Positions 11,032-23,587 of a DNA stretch of 64,000 nt are shown here, in pieces (the first letter of the stretch is position 1; each line of letters begins with the position of its first letter). The notes beneath the pieces were generated by a model. The model searched no databases, was not told the DNA's origin, and saw only the letters and a list, made by a program, of their open reading frames with translations. The stretch covers positions 5,262,340 through 5,326,339 of the forward strand of contig NC_061863.1 of assembly GCF_907164915.1 (NCBI RefSeq), read 5' to 3'. A program made the position numbers and the translations under genes. Source of the DNA: Impatiens glandulifera. Taxonomy: Eukaryota; Streptophyta; Magnoliopsida; Ericales; Balsaminaceae.

Positions 11032-11270
11032 ATTGCTCTTGTATTTTTGTTGATGAACGAGGAGTATATTATGATGAATGCTAGTCTTAATTAATTGTGA
11101 ATTTGAGTGTTGAAAATTTTCACTAGTCAATCCATATTCTTACAACATGATTTTTTGTTACATCATCTAAAAAAGTGATGTTTTTCTCCCTTTTTGTCAA
11201 TTTCAACAAACTAAAATTTTGTTACTTCCTCTTTGTTTTTAACTATAATTCTTAATCATGAAAATCAAAT

Positions 11271-11338
11271 GATTCTCCCAATGGATAAGGCGTGGTCTAT
11301 GAAACCAGAGATTCTAGGTTCGATCCCAACAGAGTCGT
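11271..11338 (+). pseudogene. tRNA-Arg pseudogene, nearly full length
   Basis: CCCAATGGATAAGGCGTGGT, TATGAAACCAGAGATTCTAG and GTTCGATCCCAACAGAGTCG follow the intact gene, with one base lost from the anticodon stem and the acceptor 5' strand degraded to GATTCT. The leader at 11165-11270 matches that of the copy at 13152. Confidence 0.7.
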
Positions 11339-11351
11339 ATTATTCTTTTCA

Positions 11352-12182
11352 AGGTAACCGAATCGATTATCAAATCGAACTAGTCAAACCGAGAAACCGG
11401 CGGTCTGAAATAGCCTGAACCGAACCATCCGGTTCGGTGCACCGGTTCTTTAATTGTGGAATCGTGCCACCGACCGAACTGATAGGTTGTATTTAAGCTT
11501 AAATGGAGCTCTGCATATCCTTCAATCACTCTCCTCGCACCTCTTCAACTTCAATGTTGTTCTAAAATATGAGAAACTTAATATCAATGTAAATTAAGGC
11601 TAGAAGCCTAGAAGAAAGAGTTATAGTTGAGTTATAGTTTAGGGTTGAAGAGGAAGTTCTTCTTCTGTATGTAGAGAGAGAAATGCCATGGAGGCTGGAG
11701 CCGTATGACCATATTTGAGTGTCTTGTTTAATATTTTAGTATTATTATTATGTTTATTGTTATTTGTTGCAGATTTTTTAAGTTTTTTTTAGAATAATAA
11801 ATTACGTTTATTTTGTATGACTTTAAATTGGATTAATAAAGTTAAATGTTTAAAATTTAGTTATTTTTTAAATAATTCTTTTAAAACTAACCAAACCGAA
11901 TAAACTGACCGAATCGATGTCAAATCAATCTAACTGAACCGACTAGTAAAACGAAACCGACAGTTTGTGATTTAGGCAAACCGACGCCAACGGTTTGGAT
12001 ATACATTTCGGTCTATAAACCAACCAAACCGAATAAACTGACTGAACCGATGTCAAATTGATCTAACCGAACCGACTAGTAAAACAAAACCGACGGTTTG
12101 TGATTTAGGCAAACCGACGCCAACGATTTGGTTATACATTTCGGTCTATAAACTGACCGAACTGAACCGCTTACAGGCCTAG
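11352..12182. mobile_element. Inserted repeat rich in CCGAACCG motifs with an internal 133-bp duplication
   Basis: Sequence on either side (tRNA copy to 11351; TATAAACTATGATAAATGAGG from 12183) matches contiguous satellite sequence elsewhere, so this ~830-bp stretch looks inserted. It opens with CGAACC/GGTTCGG motifs and has a 133-bp direct duplication starting at 11889 and 12022 (AACCAAACCGAATAAACTGA). No coding region. Element class is not resolved. Confidence 0.55.
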
Positions 12183-12299
12183 TATAAACTATGATAAATG
12201 AGGTTGGTCTATAAAACATGCACTTAAATCTTGAAAAAGTAGATAATGATAAATGCTAATCTTAACTATGAATTTGATTGTCAAAATTCTCGTCTTGAT

Positions 12300-12770
12300 C
12301 AATCATTGTCTCTAAATGCTTAGTAGCATATCATATACTCAGTTAATGCTTGGTTTGAATCCATAAGAAAAATTTCTTGTCTTGCATTGTCGTAGTATTC
12401 ATTCATACCCATTAAGAACTTTGTTAACTTGTTTAATGTATCTTGTTGAATGATCAATTTTGTCATTTTACAACATCAAGTAGTTCTTCGTTCACAATCA
12501 CAAGAGTCCCATTACTAAGAGTTGATCTCATAATTTCTTGATTTTAGAGAAACATTTCTCTATTTTTAATGGTTTGCAATTGTAGTAGAAGAATAAATTA
12601 CCTTTAATTTTATTTGTTATATTATTAAAGATCCATGAGTAAACCAAGCAATCAATATTCCTCCACTTATAAAATAGTTTCGGCTTAGTTGGATTAATAC
12701 ATGATCCATCAATAAACCCTAGTTTCGATTTTGTTTTAAAGCTAGTCATATTTCCATTACTCTAGTCTAT
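12300..12770 (-). pseudogene. Ty1/copia-type Gag remnant, copy 1
   Basis: On the minus strand, 12749-12528 reads KSKLGFIDGSCINPTKPK, then a W..IDCLV.SWI.N.I segment. This is the conserved start of plant copia Gag proteins (KxKLGFIDGS, then W..CN.MV.SWI.NS). A second segment to about 12300 in another frame, around KLTKFLMGMNEYYDNARQEI, matches the later Gag region. Frameshifts and stops break it. No LTR or pol is attached. Confidence 0.65.
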
Positions 12771-13151
12771 TAATTCAAACTGTCAAAAATTGTGATGCAC
12801 ATAATCCCTCATGAATTATTTGTGTTGTGAATATTCATTATATCTTTGTCACGTTTTTATTCTTTCTGACTATTTTGACAGTTTTTGAATCTTCTCTTTA
12901 CTCAAAATATTTATCAAAAAGACAAAGAAGAATTCGAAGAAGGCGAAGTGGAATCATTACCTGAAGAAGATGTCTTAATATCTTCTAATTCTTCTTATTC
13001 TTTTGAAGATCCCGTTTTAATACCAGAAGAAATCTAAAAGAAGATTTAAACAAGTGATGTTTTTTCTCTCTTCTATGTCAATTTCATCAAACTAAAATTT
13101 TGTTAATTCCTCTTTGTTATTAAGTAGGATTCTTAAATATGAAAATCAAAT

Positions 13152-13212
13152 GACTCTGTGGCCCTAATAATGCGTTGTTTAAGAAAACAGAGATTTTGGG
13201 TTTGATCCTGAC
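13152..13212 (+). pseudogene. Decayed tRNA-Arg copy
   Basis: GACTCTGTGGCCCTAATAAT starts like the intact gene, followed by a damaged anticodon arm (GTTTAAGAAAACAGAGATT) and GGGTTTGATCC; the acceptor 3' strand is lost. Confidence 0.65.
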
Positions 13213-13249
13213 TATAATGAATGAGGTTGGTCTAGAATTCTAGTCTTGA

Positions 13250-13720
13250 TCAATCATTGTCTCTCAATGCTTAGTAGCATATCATATACTCAGTTAATGC
13301 TTGTTTTGGATCTATAAAAAGAATTTGTTGTCTTGCGTTGTCGTAGTATTCATTCAAACCCATTAAGAACTTGTTTAATGTATCTTGTTGAATGACCAGT
13401 TTTGTCATTTTACAACATCAAGTAGTTCTTCGCTCACAATCACAAGAGTCCCAACACTAAGAATTCATCCCATAATTTCTTGATTTTAGAGAAATACTTT
13501 TCTAATGTTAATGGTTTGTAATTGTAGTAGAAGAGTAAATTAACTTTAATTTTATTTGTTACTGTATTAAAGATCCATGCTTAAACTAAGCAATCAACAT
13601 TCCTCCACTTATCAAATTGTTAGCAATACATGATCCATCGTTAAGCCCTAATTTCAATTTTGCTTTAAAGCTAGTCTTATTTCCACTACTCTAGCTTATT
13701 AATTTAAATTGCTGAAGATT
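13250..13720 (-). pseudogene. Ty1/copia-type Gag remnant, copy 2
   Basis: Near-duplicate of 12300-12770 about 950 bp away. Both copies share AGTAGCATATCATATACTCA, the FIDGS-like region and the downstream GACAAAGAAGAA stretch (12915 and 13852). Together with the preceding tRNA-Arg copies this marks a tandem duplication: 11160-13040 (with the 11352-12182 insertion) and 13050-13960. Confidence 0.65.
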
Positions 13721-13969
13721 GTGATGCAGATAATCCCTCATGGATTATTTGAGTTGTGAATAGTAAATATATTTTTGTCAATTTTTTTTTTCTTTCTGAC
13801 CATTTTGATAGTTTTTGAGTCCTCTCTTTACTCAAAATATTTATCAAAAAAGACAAAGAAGAAGGCGAAGAGATGTTGTCATAATATTTTCTAATTCTTC
13901 TTGTTCATTTGAAGATCCCTCTTTGGTACCATAAGAAATCTAAAAGAAGATTGTAGCTTAGGTTTTGAG

Positions 13970-14720
13970 AGTTGAGAAATCGATTGACAAAAAAAGTAAT
14001 GGCTCGTAGGGTGTCACCTACCCCTTTTTGTATATTATTATGAAAGTATCAAAATAATTCTTATATTCTTACAAAAAAATAAAGTAAACAATTTGATCAT
14101 AAAGTTATTAGAGATACTAACAACTAATTATAAACTCAATATGTTTTACATTCTCTTAAATCTGAAGATTTAGAGAGAACAATGAAGAAGATGAATGATT
14201 TGGAAAATTACTTGTTATTCATTCAAGGTGTAACATGAAAATATAGCATACCCCAATTTATAATAATATTATTAATTTATAACAATATTAAAATAATATT
14301 TTTAAATTTTAAATTCAAAATAAAAAAAAAAAATATTAAAATCAAATTAGGGTTAATTATTGTGATAATTAAATTCTAATTAGAAAAATGAAATAAAAAT
14401 CCAAAAATAATTTGAGGTTAAAATACTTTATTTATTTTACCCAAAGTAAACTCAAAAAAGGGTTGAAATTATTTAATTATGAATTTAAACATAAATCATG
14501 TATGATTTATAGCTTAAAACAATTAAATAAAACCCCCCAAATACCCAAAAATAAAATAAATGAACGTAATTTTATTATGTTGTCAAAAATATTTGTGTGT
14601 ATTAATTTGGTGAAGAAAAATGCAAGAAAGGGTTAAAAATTCGATTTCAAATAATTTTTTTTTACTAAAAATATAAATTAATAATCACGTGTGACATAAA
14701 TTATATTTAAATTTTACAGC
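13970..14720. other. AT-rich spacer, no gene seen
   Basis: Bases 13960-14700 are strongly AT-rich with poly-A tracts. No domain, RNA or repeat family is recognisable. Confidence 0.6.
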
Positions 14721-16320
14721 ATGATTCAGGGCCATCGGATCAGTGCTAGATTTTCATTCAGCGCCCAGAAAGAAGTCACGCGTGCCAGTTGTAACCAAGT
14801 AGAGCACGTCCGGGTCAACACCCAATCAACTAACGGGGATGCTAACCCCATTAGCCCAATCACCTTATCGCCAACGGAATGTAACAACGTGTTTTGTTTA
14901 AACAAAATGACACCGTTTTGTTGTTCTTCTTCTTCACGAATGCCGGAGGCCGCGCTCGATGCCGGTGATCTTCTAGAAGGTCTATCTCTACAATTACTCG
15001 AACTTATCCCTCCATTCTTTCACCAATGTGCACGTCTTTACCTCGCCTTCAATTCCCCTAAGATCAATAGTCAAAACCTATACCCTAGCTAGACTATCGA
15101 AGACAAAATAGAAACGTTGAAAAAAGATTTCAGAAGCCGAATCGAAGTTGAATTCGATTATGATAACCGACCTAGCTTAGTATAAATAGTCTCTAGGTGT
15201 TTTTCTTCTAATTCATCAAAAAAAATCCAAACATTACAGCCTAATTCAAAGAATTTTAATGAACTCCGACGACCGATTTTTGTAAAAATTGCTCCGGCGA
15301 TCAAAGCTTCGATCCAGGCCTTGGGAAAGTTTCATACACATCATTGGAGTGTTTGTCGAAAGAAATTTCATCAATTCAACCTAAATTGAAAAAACCCAAA
15401 TTTGATTTGAAAATCTAGAAATTTTGAATTTCGTGTTCTTGAGCTTTTAAGCTTGATTTTTTTATTCAAATAGTTGCTAAACATGTTTGTAAAATGTTAG
15501 TATGATTTCCAAATCATAAAATCAACATCTCAATCATATTTGATCCAACTAAAATTTAAAAAAATATAAGTTTGAATTTCAGTTTTAAAAGTTGTTACAA
15601 AGCTTGATTGATGTTCTTGTTTTGGTTGTGTTCGACTATAAATATCATTTCAATGTTGCTGGAACAAGAATTAGGCCATGAGATAGTCTAAATCAAAAGT
15701 TCCCAAATTTTGCCTTAAAAACTATTTTGAAAGATCAATTGTTATAGAGTTCGACTAATCATGTTTAGGGTTAGAGATCATGATCCCTACATTCTTATGA
15801 GTTGTTTGCAACTTACAGATCATATTTTTATGATCTGTATCAAAATATACAAATCTGCAATTCTCATACCAAATAAAGAACACTCGGTCCCCGACGACCG
15901 AGTCTTGTAGGATCAGGACCGAGAACTCTCGGTTTTGATAGAGACGAAAGATTGATGTTCTTGAGTCAAGACCGAGACCTAAAGCCGGTGATCTTGAGTT
16001 AGGACCGAGACCTAGGCCCTTAATTTTTAACCAAGGATCGATGAATCTGACCGAGGATTCTAACATAGGACCAAGAGGTCTGACCTAGGACCAAGACTCT
16101 CAGGACTCATGATCGAGGAAGCTAGATTTCAGACCGAGACTCCCAGAACAATATGAGTTTAGGATCGAGTCTCTCGAACCCTAGGGACGAACTCTCCGGT
16201 CCTTTGACCGAGTGTCCCGAGCCCTGAGCCAGACCACTCTCGGTCTAGACCAAGCCCATCCGAGCCTAGATTGGTAAAAACAGACCCAAGCCCTAAGACT
16301 CCGGTCCTAAGGCCTGTTTG
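14721..16320 (+). mobile_element. Possible LTR-retrotransposon LTR or leader fragment
   Basis: A less AT-rich island begins near 14720. It holds TATAAATAGTCTCTAGG at 15182, a plausible TATA box, followed by leader-like sequence. From 15885 to 16320 GACCGAG and CTCGGTC motifs recur more than a dozen times. A 123-codon ORF (14721-15092) and a 103-codon minus ORF (15755-16066) match nothing I know and look fortuitous. No gag/pol, primer-binding site or second LTR was found, so assignment is weak. Confidence 0.3.
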
Positions 16321-16925
16321 GTTCCACTTTTTCAAAATCCAAAATTATTTTTTTAATTATGGAACCCCAATCCATTTTTAAATAATTCCGAAAGGTTAAA
16401 AATAATCTTAAAGTGTTTTTGGGATATTTCCCCAACAAATAGTTTGGTTAAAGCCCCCATTTGAAATTTATTCTTAAATTCTAATACTTCTATGATATTT
16501 TTCAGGTGTTATACTCAGTTTTTTTATCAACGCAATCGCATATACCCTTTTTAAATAATTTTGTACAATGATTTACGTAATTTAAACCTATCCTTTTTAA
16601 AAACTTTCAGATTATTAATTAAGGCATAAATGTTTTTAAAAAAATAAGAGTTTTTAAATAATAAAAATGAATGTATCCTAACATAAATGTCCTAAAATTA
16701 AAATTTAAAATTAAATTAAAATAATAAATATATATTTTTTTAAGATTTTATTATTTAAAAAAAAAAAAATACAGATACTCAATAACATTAATTTGCAAAA
16801 GCAAAAAGTTCTTAATAAAAAATATTTTATTTTTAAGATTCACTACTTATCTGATCTTTAGGGCCCACCACTTTCTCTATATAATAGCCTCACTAACTAT
16901 GTTAACAAATTTGATGAAAATATAT

Positions 16926-16957
<32 letters not shown>

Positions 16958-18000
16958 TATATTAAATATATCTCGTAATTTATAACTATTAGTTAAACCA
17001 ACTCTTATATTATTACATGACATGTACACAGATAAAGGTTTAAATTAATTATTATTTTAAAACTTTTGAAATTTATTTATTGTTAAATAAATGAGTAAAC
17101 ATATATATTGCCATGATAAAAAAAATCTGAAAATTAAGTATATTGATTTATCAATTTCACGGCCAAATTAATTAATTTATGTATTGTAGATTAAGAAGTA
17201 TTATTGACTATTTGTTATTATATTTTTGCTAACACATATGAGTCACTATTAAACTTAGCTTAACACTCTTCACACAAAAGAATTCATATGGTTTTGAAGG
17301 TTTATTGAGTATTCACAGATATTACTATTTCTAACTTAATTAATCATTAATTTAATTTATAGAATATATTATTGCTAAAAATATTATTTATATTTTTTAA
17401 TTTAAGAAATTAATATATATTTTTATCATAATTAATCATTAATTTAATTTAAAACATTCTTAATAAAAATCAAATTCAATTTAAGTCTTGACATTATTAT
17501 TGTCATCTTTATATTAGTTGTTCTTAATTAATAATTGAACTTCATTTTATTTTATTTTCAAGATTTCCGTTTTTTTAATTTGCCACAACATGCTACGTGT
17601 ATATATATATATATATATATAGCAACACAAAGATAAATTTATTTGGGTATGTTATCATTATTTATTTTGCTTTAACTTTGTAATATTTATAAAGTTTATG
17701 AGTTTTTTTTTTTTAATTTATTATATTTTATTTGGTTCGACCTATCTAAAACAATTTACTTTTTTTGATTTTAAATAACAAATAATATTATAAAAATATT
17801 TATTTACTCTTTGTAATCTAACCTTAATTTCAAGTATATCCTCCTTTTACTAAAAAAAAAAAAACTTTCAAAAAGTTGAAAAGTAAAAATAAAAAATATA
17901 TTTTTTCCTAGATTCACATGTATTTAATTATACAAATCAATAATTACACATTATTTATTATTAAAATACATTTTAATTCATTAAATATTGTAAACATAAA
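16321..18000. other. AT-rich upstream region; TA microsatellites
   Basis: AT-rich DNA with TA runs at about 16920-16965 and 17601-17621. From about 17090 it matches 40510 onwards, marking the start of the segmental duplication. No gene is visible. Confidence 0.6.
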
Positions 18001-18014
18001 AAAAATACAATCAT

Positions 18015-18022
18015 TATAAATA
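18015..18022 (+). promoter_or_regulatory. Likely TATA box of the F-box gene
   Basis: TATAAATA is followed by GGACCTCATATC and is conserved in the duplicate at 41426-41433. GCTAAG/GTAAACAT (about 18100) and GGACTTAG/ATGG could bound a 5' untranslated intron ending just before the ATG; this is inferred, not proven. Confidence 0.5.
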
Positions 18023-18290
18023 GGACCTCATATCCCACAATTTTAACTCAAACCAATCACTTTGATTATCACAAACTTCATAGATTATCATATATATGCT
18101 AAGGTAAACATTTTTTTTCCAAGAGTTCTATTCTAGATTTTCTGTTCTATTTTACATAAGAGATAGCTCAAAGACAATTGTTGTTTATGTTGTATCTGTC
18201 ACGTTTTTTTCTTCGATCTTATTTTATGTTTTCAACATGTCTAATTTGTTACTTGTTGTGGCTATGTAACTCCCTTTTTGGAGGACTTAG

Positions 18291-19335
18291 ATGGAAGACC
18301 AAGTTTCTCATGTTTATCGACGATGGGCCGATCTGATGCCTGAAATGCTAGAGAAGATCTTCTGCCGACTATCTGTTCAAGAATTGCTCATGGTGGTGCC
18401 ATGTGTGTGCAAACCATGGGGAAAGGCGGTGAAGAGGGCTTCCTGTTGGCAGGAGATTGACATCGAGGAATGGTGCGACAGATCCACGCCACAGAAGATC
18501 GATCAGATGGTTCGAATGCTTGTTAATCGTAGTGGTGGATCTATGCGCAAACTCTACGTTTCTAAACTTTGTGGGGATCATATCTTCTCCTTCATCGCTG
18601 ACAAGTAAAAGTTCAATTCATTTTCATTGTTTGTTCGATTTATTATTAGTGTATTTTAAAGCCTTATTATAATTTATACAAATCTTAAATCTTGAAATGT
18701 CATGTGAATTATAAAATAATAAAAAATAAATCCTTAAAATAACGAGAGTAAAATTTCCTATAATTCTAGGAATAATTTTATTTATTTATTTTGAATTTTG
18801 TTTCAGTGCGACTTCTCTTGAGGTGTTGGGAATGAGTATAAGTGATACGAGCAATGAAGTGATTGTTCGAGAGGCAAATAAGTTCTCTAACCTCACTTCC
18901 TTGGATCTTAGCTATTGCTTGAATGTGGGGGCTCTAGCTTTAGAGGCGATAGGAAAGAACTGTCCACACCTTTCAACACTAAGAAGAAACATGCATCCAT
19001 TTGACGATGAAAGCTTGATTTGTCAAATCCCCGAGGCGTTTGCCATAGCCGAGACGATGCCGAAGTTGAAGCAGTTGGAAATATCAGCCCTTATGGTGGA
19101 TACGTTCGCAATGCATGCGATTATTGAAAATTGCCAAAATCTAGAGTTCTTGGACGTGAGGGATTGTTGGAACTTATTTATTGACCATGAAGAAATGAAG
19201 TTAGAATTCCCCAAGTTGAAAATTTTGGGACCTGAGTTGGATTACGAGCAGGATAAAATTATTACCTTAGAAACTTTTTATAATCCAGATTACCCTAACC
19301 TTAAGAAATTGAGTAAGCTTAGGCCGATGGAGTAA
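18291..19335 (+). CDS. FBW2: F-box/LRR protein, FBW2-like
   Basis: Exons 18291-18604 and 18807-19335 join in frame to 280 residues; the 202-bp intron is GT-AG (GACAA/GTAAAAG, GTTTCAG/TGCGAC). Residues about 10-50 are an F-box (WADLMPEMLEKIFCRLSVQE, then VCKPWGKAV, CWQEIDIEEW). The rest carries leucine-rich repeats (LTSLDLSYCLNVGALALEAI, LEFLDVRDCWNLF) and ends PKLKILGPELDY. This order matches FBW2-type proteins. Known for FBW2: SCF E3 ligase substrate receptor reported to target AGO1 and affect ABA response. Compared with Arabidopsis FBW2 (about 317 residues) it is shorter, mostly at the C-terminus. A broken duplicate lies at 41676-46023. Substrate here is unknown. Confidence 0.85.
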
Positions 19336-21011
19336 TTTATTGAGTTGACTCATATCAAATCCTAAATCGATTCCTCCCATTTGTCCGGAATAAAAACTGT
19401 TTGTATATGTTACAATTTTTATATTGTTATTTCTTTATTTGTCGTATTCGCTATTATATGTCATTAAATGGGTATGAAACATAAGTGTTATGGCTTAGTA
19501 ATTGTTGTTAAAAACTTCGATATTAAATTTGTCGTATTATTTATTATTGGTCATTAGTTTAGAATATAATTACATTTTCTTCATAAGATTTTTATATTGT
19601 ATTATATAGAATCATATTTTTTTTACAGTACATTATCCTTATTTATTTTATTTATAGGATTCAATTTTGAAATTGATTATATATTTATACATTTGTACAA
19701 TTTATACATGATAAAACTTATATCTTCAATAATTTACCACTTGTAATAACTGAGTGTATAGTATTAATTATGATAAAAAAAACATTTAGTTATGAAATTA
19801 ACTTTTAACTATAACATTATGATAATATTTGATTGTTGATTTTTTTCAATTATATATAATTGAAACTCAATTAATAATTTTATTTACTAAAATCAAACTA
19901 TTCATAAAGTCATTTTATCAATATTTAAATCAAAATATACCAATAGTACGTGTTTAACATACATGTTTGTAATCCAATACTAGAAGATGGTTTTTGAAGC
20001 TGTAGAAATTAAAGTTGTAAAAAAAAAGTATTATAATTAAATTATAATTTGTACTTATACAAAAAAAAATATATAATTGAAAGTATTTAAGTTTTAAATC
20101 AATACAATAGAGCATAAATTTATTATCAAAATCCACAATTTATTAACCAAATCCACACTTTATTTCTTTGAAAACAAATGGATTAATTTATTAACAAAAT
20201 CCACAACTTTTTTTTTTTAATCTTTTCCCACTATTTTTATTATTCATTAATTACAAATTACTTTACAAATTATGTCAACAAATTTAATCCACAATTTATG
20301 TCAATAAATTAATCTAAGATTAATTCATAACCAATACAAAGTTATAAATTATTACCTTTTTTTTTAATTATAGCTATTAACAATGATGATATAACTAATC
20401 ACACCACCAAAGTACACAAAAACCATTGGTGAATAAATTGATTCTAACAAATAATAAACTATAAATATAACTTATACATTATTAAATAATCCTTTCACAA
20501 ATTAAGTTAAAGTTTTAGTGGATTATTTTAAAACTTTTGAATTTTATTTATTGTTAAATAATTGAGTTAACATAAAATTTAGTATTTTCATGATACATAT
20601 GAAAAATTTATATGTAACGTAATTGAATCTACTCACACTTTAATTTTTGTTTCAAATATATTGTATATATGTATATCTCATGAATTAACATTTTCATATT
20701 AAATATATCTAAATTCTGATCCAAAACCTATTTATAATTTTCTCGATTAAATATTTAACTACAAATGTTTTGAAGTAAGCTTATAAGTAATAATTATATG
20801 TTTGGATAATTAAAAAAACACGGGGTAACTTTGTTCCATAGTTTTGCTAAGTCATTATTAAACATAAAAAAATGCATTCATTAACATTAAAAAAAGAAAC
20901 TTATAAGAATTATAAAAAAAACAATTAAAATGTTGAAAGGTCATGTGGTATGTATTTGATTGAATTTGAAACATGACATTTATATAACTTAGCTGGTTAT
21001 ATTCTTATAAT

Positions 21012-21057
<46 letters not shown>

Positions 21058-21678
21058 TTTAATCTTACTTTTTTTAATGAATCACTCTTATATATACGTC
21101 TTTGTTTACACATTTATTAAATTATTGTCTTTTGTTTTTATTATATCTGATTTTTAATAGCAATCAATATTCATTTCTAAATTGCCCAATATATAAGTTA
21201 ACTATATTTATTTTTTGATTTGTGGATAATTTCAAGAAATATATTCTCAAATGCAATGGTTGTGGAATGTTCTATCCTTATTAAACTTAGCTTGTAGATA
21301 CTAAGATTGCATTAATATCATTTGAATTTGAGGACTCGTACATGATCAATAATTTATAATCTTAATATTCATTGGTTGGAATCTTTTTTTTTTTTTTTTT
21401 TGGAAGATTTCTAATTGATAAAGTTAGGATATTGTAAACTTTTTAACCATGATATTGTTACTTTTAATGACCATAACTGAGAGACTTTTAATTACGATAA
21501 TGTTACTTTTAACGGCAATAAGTGAGTTAATTGCCCTTTTCGATATCCTTATTTATTATGTAAAACTCGAACTCATTTATAACCTAAAGACATTACTTTA
21601 TGTGATATAGTAATGAATTATCGGTCTTTACATAAAAAAAAGTAACGTTGTAAAATGCACATATTTTAGACATTGATA
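19336..21678. other. AT-rich duplicated spacer
   Basis: No gene seen. The sequence matches 46024-49000 in block B. It contains short repeated phrases such as TTATTA(C/T)CAAAATCCACAA and a TA microsatellite at about 21018-21053. Confidence 0.65.
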
Positions 21679-21739
21679 TTATTTATGTAAGAAAACGACA
21701 TAATAAATAAATAAATAAATAAAAGAGATTGTGAGATGA

Positions 21740-22463
21740 TCATGAGTCGACATTAAAGAAGCGGTAAATATTATAGCCAATATTGCAACTTTCTCCAATA
21801 ACTCTTCCTTCTTCCCTTCCATAGCAGCACCTTGGAGGCTTGGAAGCCTACTTATGGCAATATCAAAACATTTCTTGCAATTCACACTCGAAAGATCTCT
21901 TGTACACTGAACTAACCCATAAACTTTGTTCAACCCCGACCCATCAAGCTCCGCACTCCCAGCCGCATACAATCTCGATATGTTAGAGACAGCTTTGTCC
22001 GACAACAAGCCAAGCAAATCGTTCATCTTTTGGTTGAACAACACCGGATCACTCACATTCATTGTGTTGATGATGAACAACCTCCTCGTATCATCAATGA
22101 CACCTAAGAAATTATTGTCGGAATACCTCAAGAGACAATTATCGTACCATATACTAGCTCCCTTATACTTGTCAGAAGGGCAAAATTTTCGGATTCGATT
22201 GCTCGCATCGACAAGACATGTCTTGCACGTTGTTGCATTTGTATCTCCTCGGCATAGGGCATGGCCATGGATAGTCGTGTGTTGGCTCGATCCAAAGGAG
22301 GCATTAGCGTAGCCGGTGGGAGGTGCCTCGAAGTTGAGGTAATCTATTAGTTTGTTCAAGTTTGTTTGGTATTTAGGATCATCATAGGCAGATGTGAGGT
22401 TTGATATTGGGCTTGAACATTTACTAGAAAGAGGGTCAAGAAGAAGAATAAAATGAGTAACAT
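21740..22463 (-). pseudogene. DUF26 (Gnk2/CRRSP-type) secreted protein, two frameshifts
   Basis: The minus-strand middle frame encodes two DUF26 domains. Their C-X8-C-X2-C motifs are CRGDTNATTCKTC and CTRDLSSVNCKKC; WYDNCLLRYS lies between them. A signal-peptide-like start (MLLILFFFLTLFLVNVQA from ATG 22463) is in a different frame from the mature start DPLSSKCSSPISNLT. Near 21825 the frame shifts again: the expected ending GREEGRVIGESCNIGY to TGA at 21742-21740 lies in another frame. Family proteins are apoplastic, cysteine-rich, some antifungal. Two shifts in a usually conserved frame suggest a pseudogene; an unrecognised intron at the N-terminus is an alternative for the first. A more decayed copy lies at 49012-49490. 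Confidence 0.75.
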
Positions 22464-22612
22464 GTTATAGGAGGGAAAAGAAATGATGCTATGGATATGT
22501 GTGCAAGATGATATTTGGAATATTAATTGCATTGAATGATTAGTTTTTATAGAGCAATTGAAATATATATATACTATATTATAAATTTGTGACCATTTCT
22601 TTTGTTGTTATC

Positions 22613-22615
<3 letters not shown>

Positions 22616-22689
<74 letters not shown>
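22616..22689. repeat. (TA)n microsatellite
   Basis: About 37 uninterrupted TA units upstream of the DUF26 pseudogene. Confidence 0.95.
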
Positions 22690-22698
<9 letters not shown>

Positions 22699-23587
22699 CT
22701 AAGGGAGGAAGCCAATTTAGAAGTTTTCAATATATTGTAGATAGACATGTTGAGAAAAAATCAATATGAAGGTTTTGAAGTAGTTTAGTTTATTTATTTA
22801 TTGAAAATGTTGGTTTGATTATTTATCTATAAAACTGATATATGGAGATTTGGTTATTAGTCTACAAATAATAATTAATCAAGGATGACTTTTTTGTTTT
22901 GTTCCATTGACTTGTTCTTTGGAGAATGGGAAACTCTTACGGATTTTATTTTGAACTCATGAAGATCTTTATTTCCATAAATTAATTAATTAGGTCACTC
23001 TTTTATTAAAATTAAATGATATAAGTTTTTATATTTTCATTAATAGAAATTCAGAAAATAGGGAATGATATTGGATGGTTATGTATAATTTATACAAATT
23101 TAATTATACATATAAAAAATTAATATTATATTATCAAAATATCAAACTTAGTAAATTGTAAATGGAATGAGAAAAAAAATAAAGAAGAATGCTTAACATG
23201 ATATTAAATAACTTAAGTGATTTAATGGTTTGAGAAATAGACTATATATATATTTTTTTCATTATTTTTATATTGGGTTGATAAGTGATAAATATATGAC
23301 TAGTTTATTTTGAGAGTTTGATGGGCTTTGTTTATTTAAATAAATCTAATTTATTTATAAAAAAGATTAGTGTGTTCTTATTCTAAGAAAATATATATTT
23401 TTTTAAATAATTAATGTATATTGAGAAATAATAGTATATTATTATTATTATTTTTAAATGGAGATTATTTTATTATTTTAGTTAATAAATTAAGTGATAT
23501 AATTGATAAAAAAAAAGATATATATTTGATTATAGTTAAATTTTAAAACAGAAAACAAAAACTCTTATGCTTATTAAATTTACAAAT
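22690..23587. other. AT-rich spacer, no gene seen
   Basis: Intergenic DNA between block A and the tRNA gene, with TTATTATTA and poly-A tracts and no coding signal. Confidence 0.65.

Larger units (their letters stand above)
10240..11100 (+). repeat. ~240-bp tandem satellite built around tRNA-Arg fragments
   Basis: Four or more units start at about 10259, 10505, 10741 and 10980 (spacing 246, 236, 239). Each contains a decayed tRNA-Arg 3' half (anticodon arm, GGGTT(C/T)GATCCC, AGTCGTA), then TTGTAACAAGC or TTTTTGTTGATGAATGAG, GTTGGTCTATAAAA, and TAGATCTTGAAAAAGTA. A further ~78-bp internal duplication covers 10552-10707. Confidence 0.8.
17090..22605 (+). repeat. Segmental duplication block A
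   Basis: This ~5.5-kb block recurs in the same orientation at about 40510-49611. Shared landmarks in order: GATTAAGAAGTATTAT, AATTCATATGGTTTTGAAGG, the F-box promoter and both exons, AACATACATGTTTGTAATCC, a TA array, the DUF26 pseudogene, and AATATTAATTGCATTGA. Block A has the intact F-box gene and lacks the CACTA insertion. Confidence 0.85.

Noticed and set aside
14721..15092. 123-codon ORF as a gene
   Set aside because: No domain, no splice context, and it lies in a probable retroelement fragment.
18369..18672. Antisense and alternative ORFs over the F-box exon
   Set aside because: Shadows of the F-box frame.
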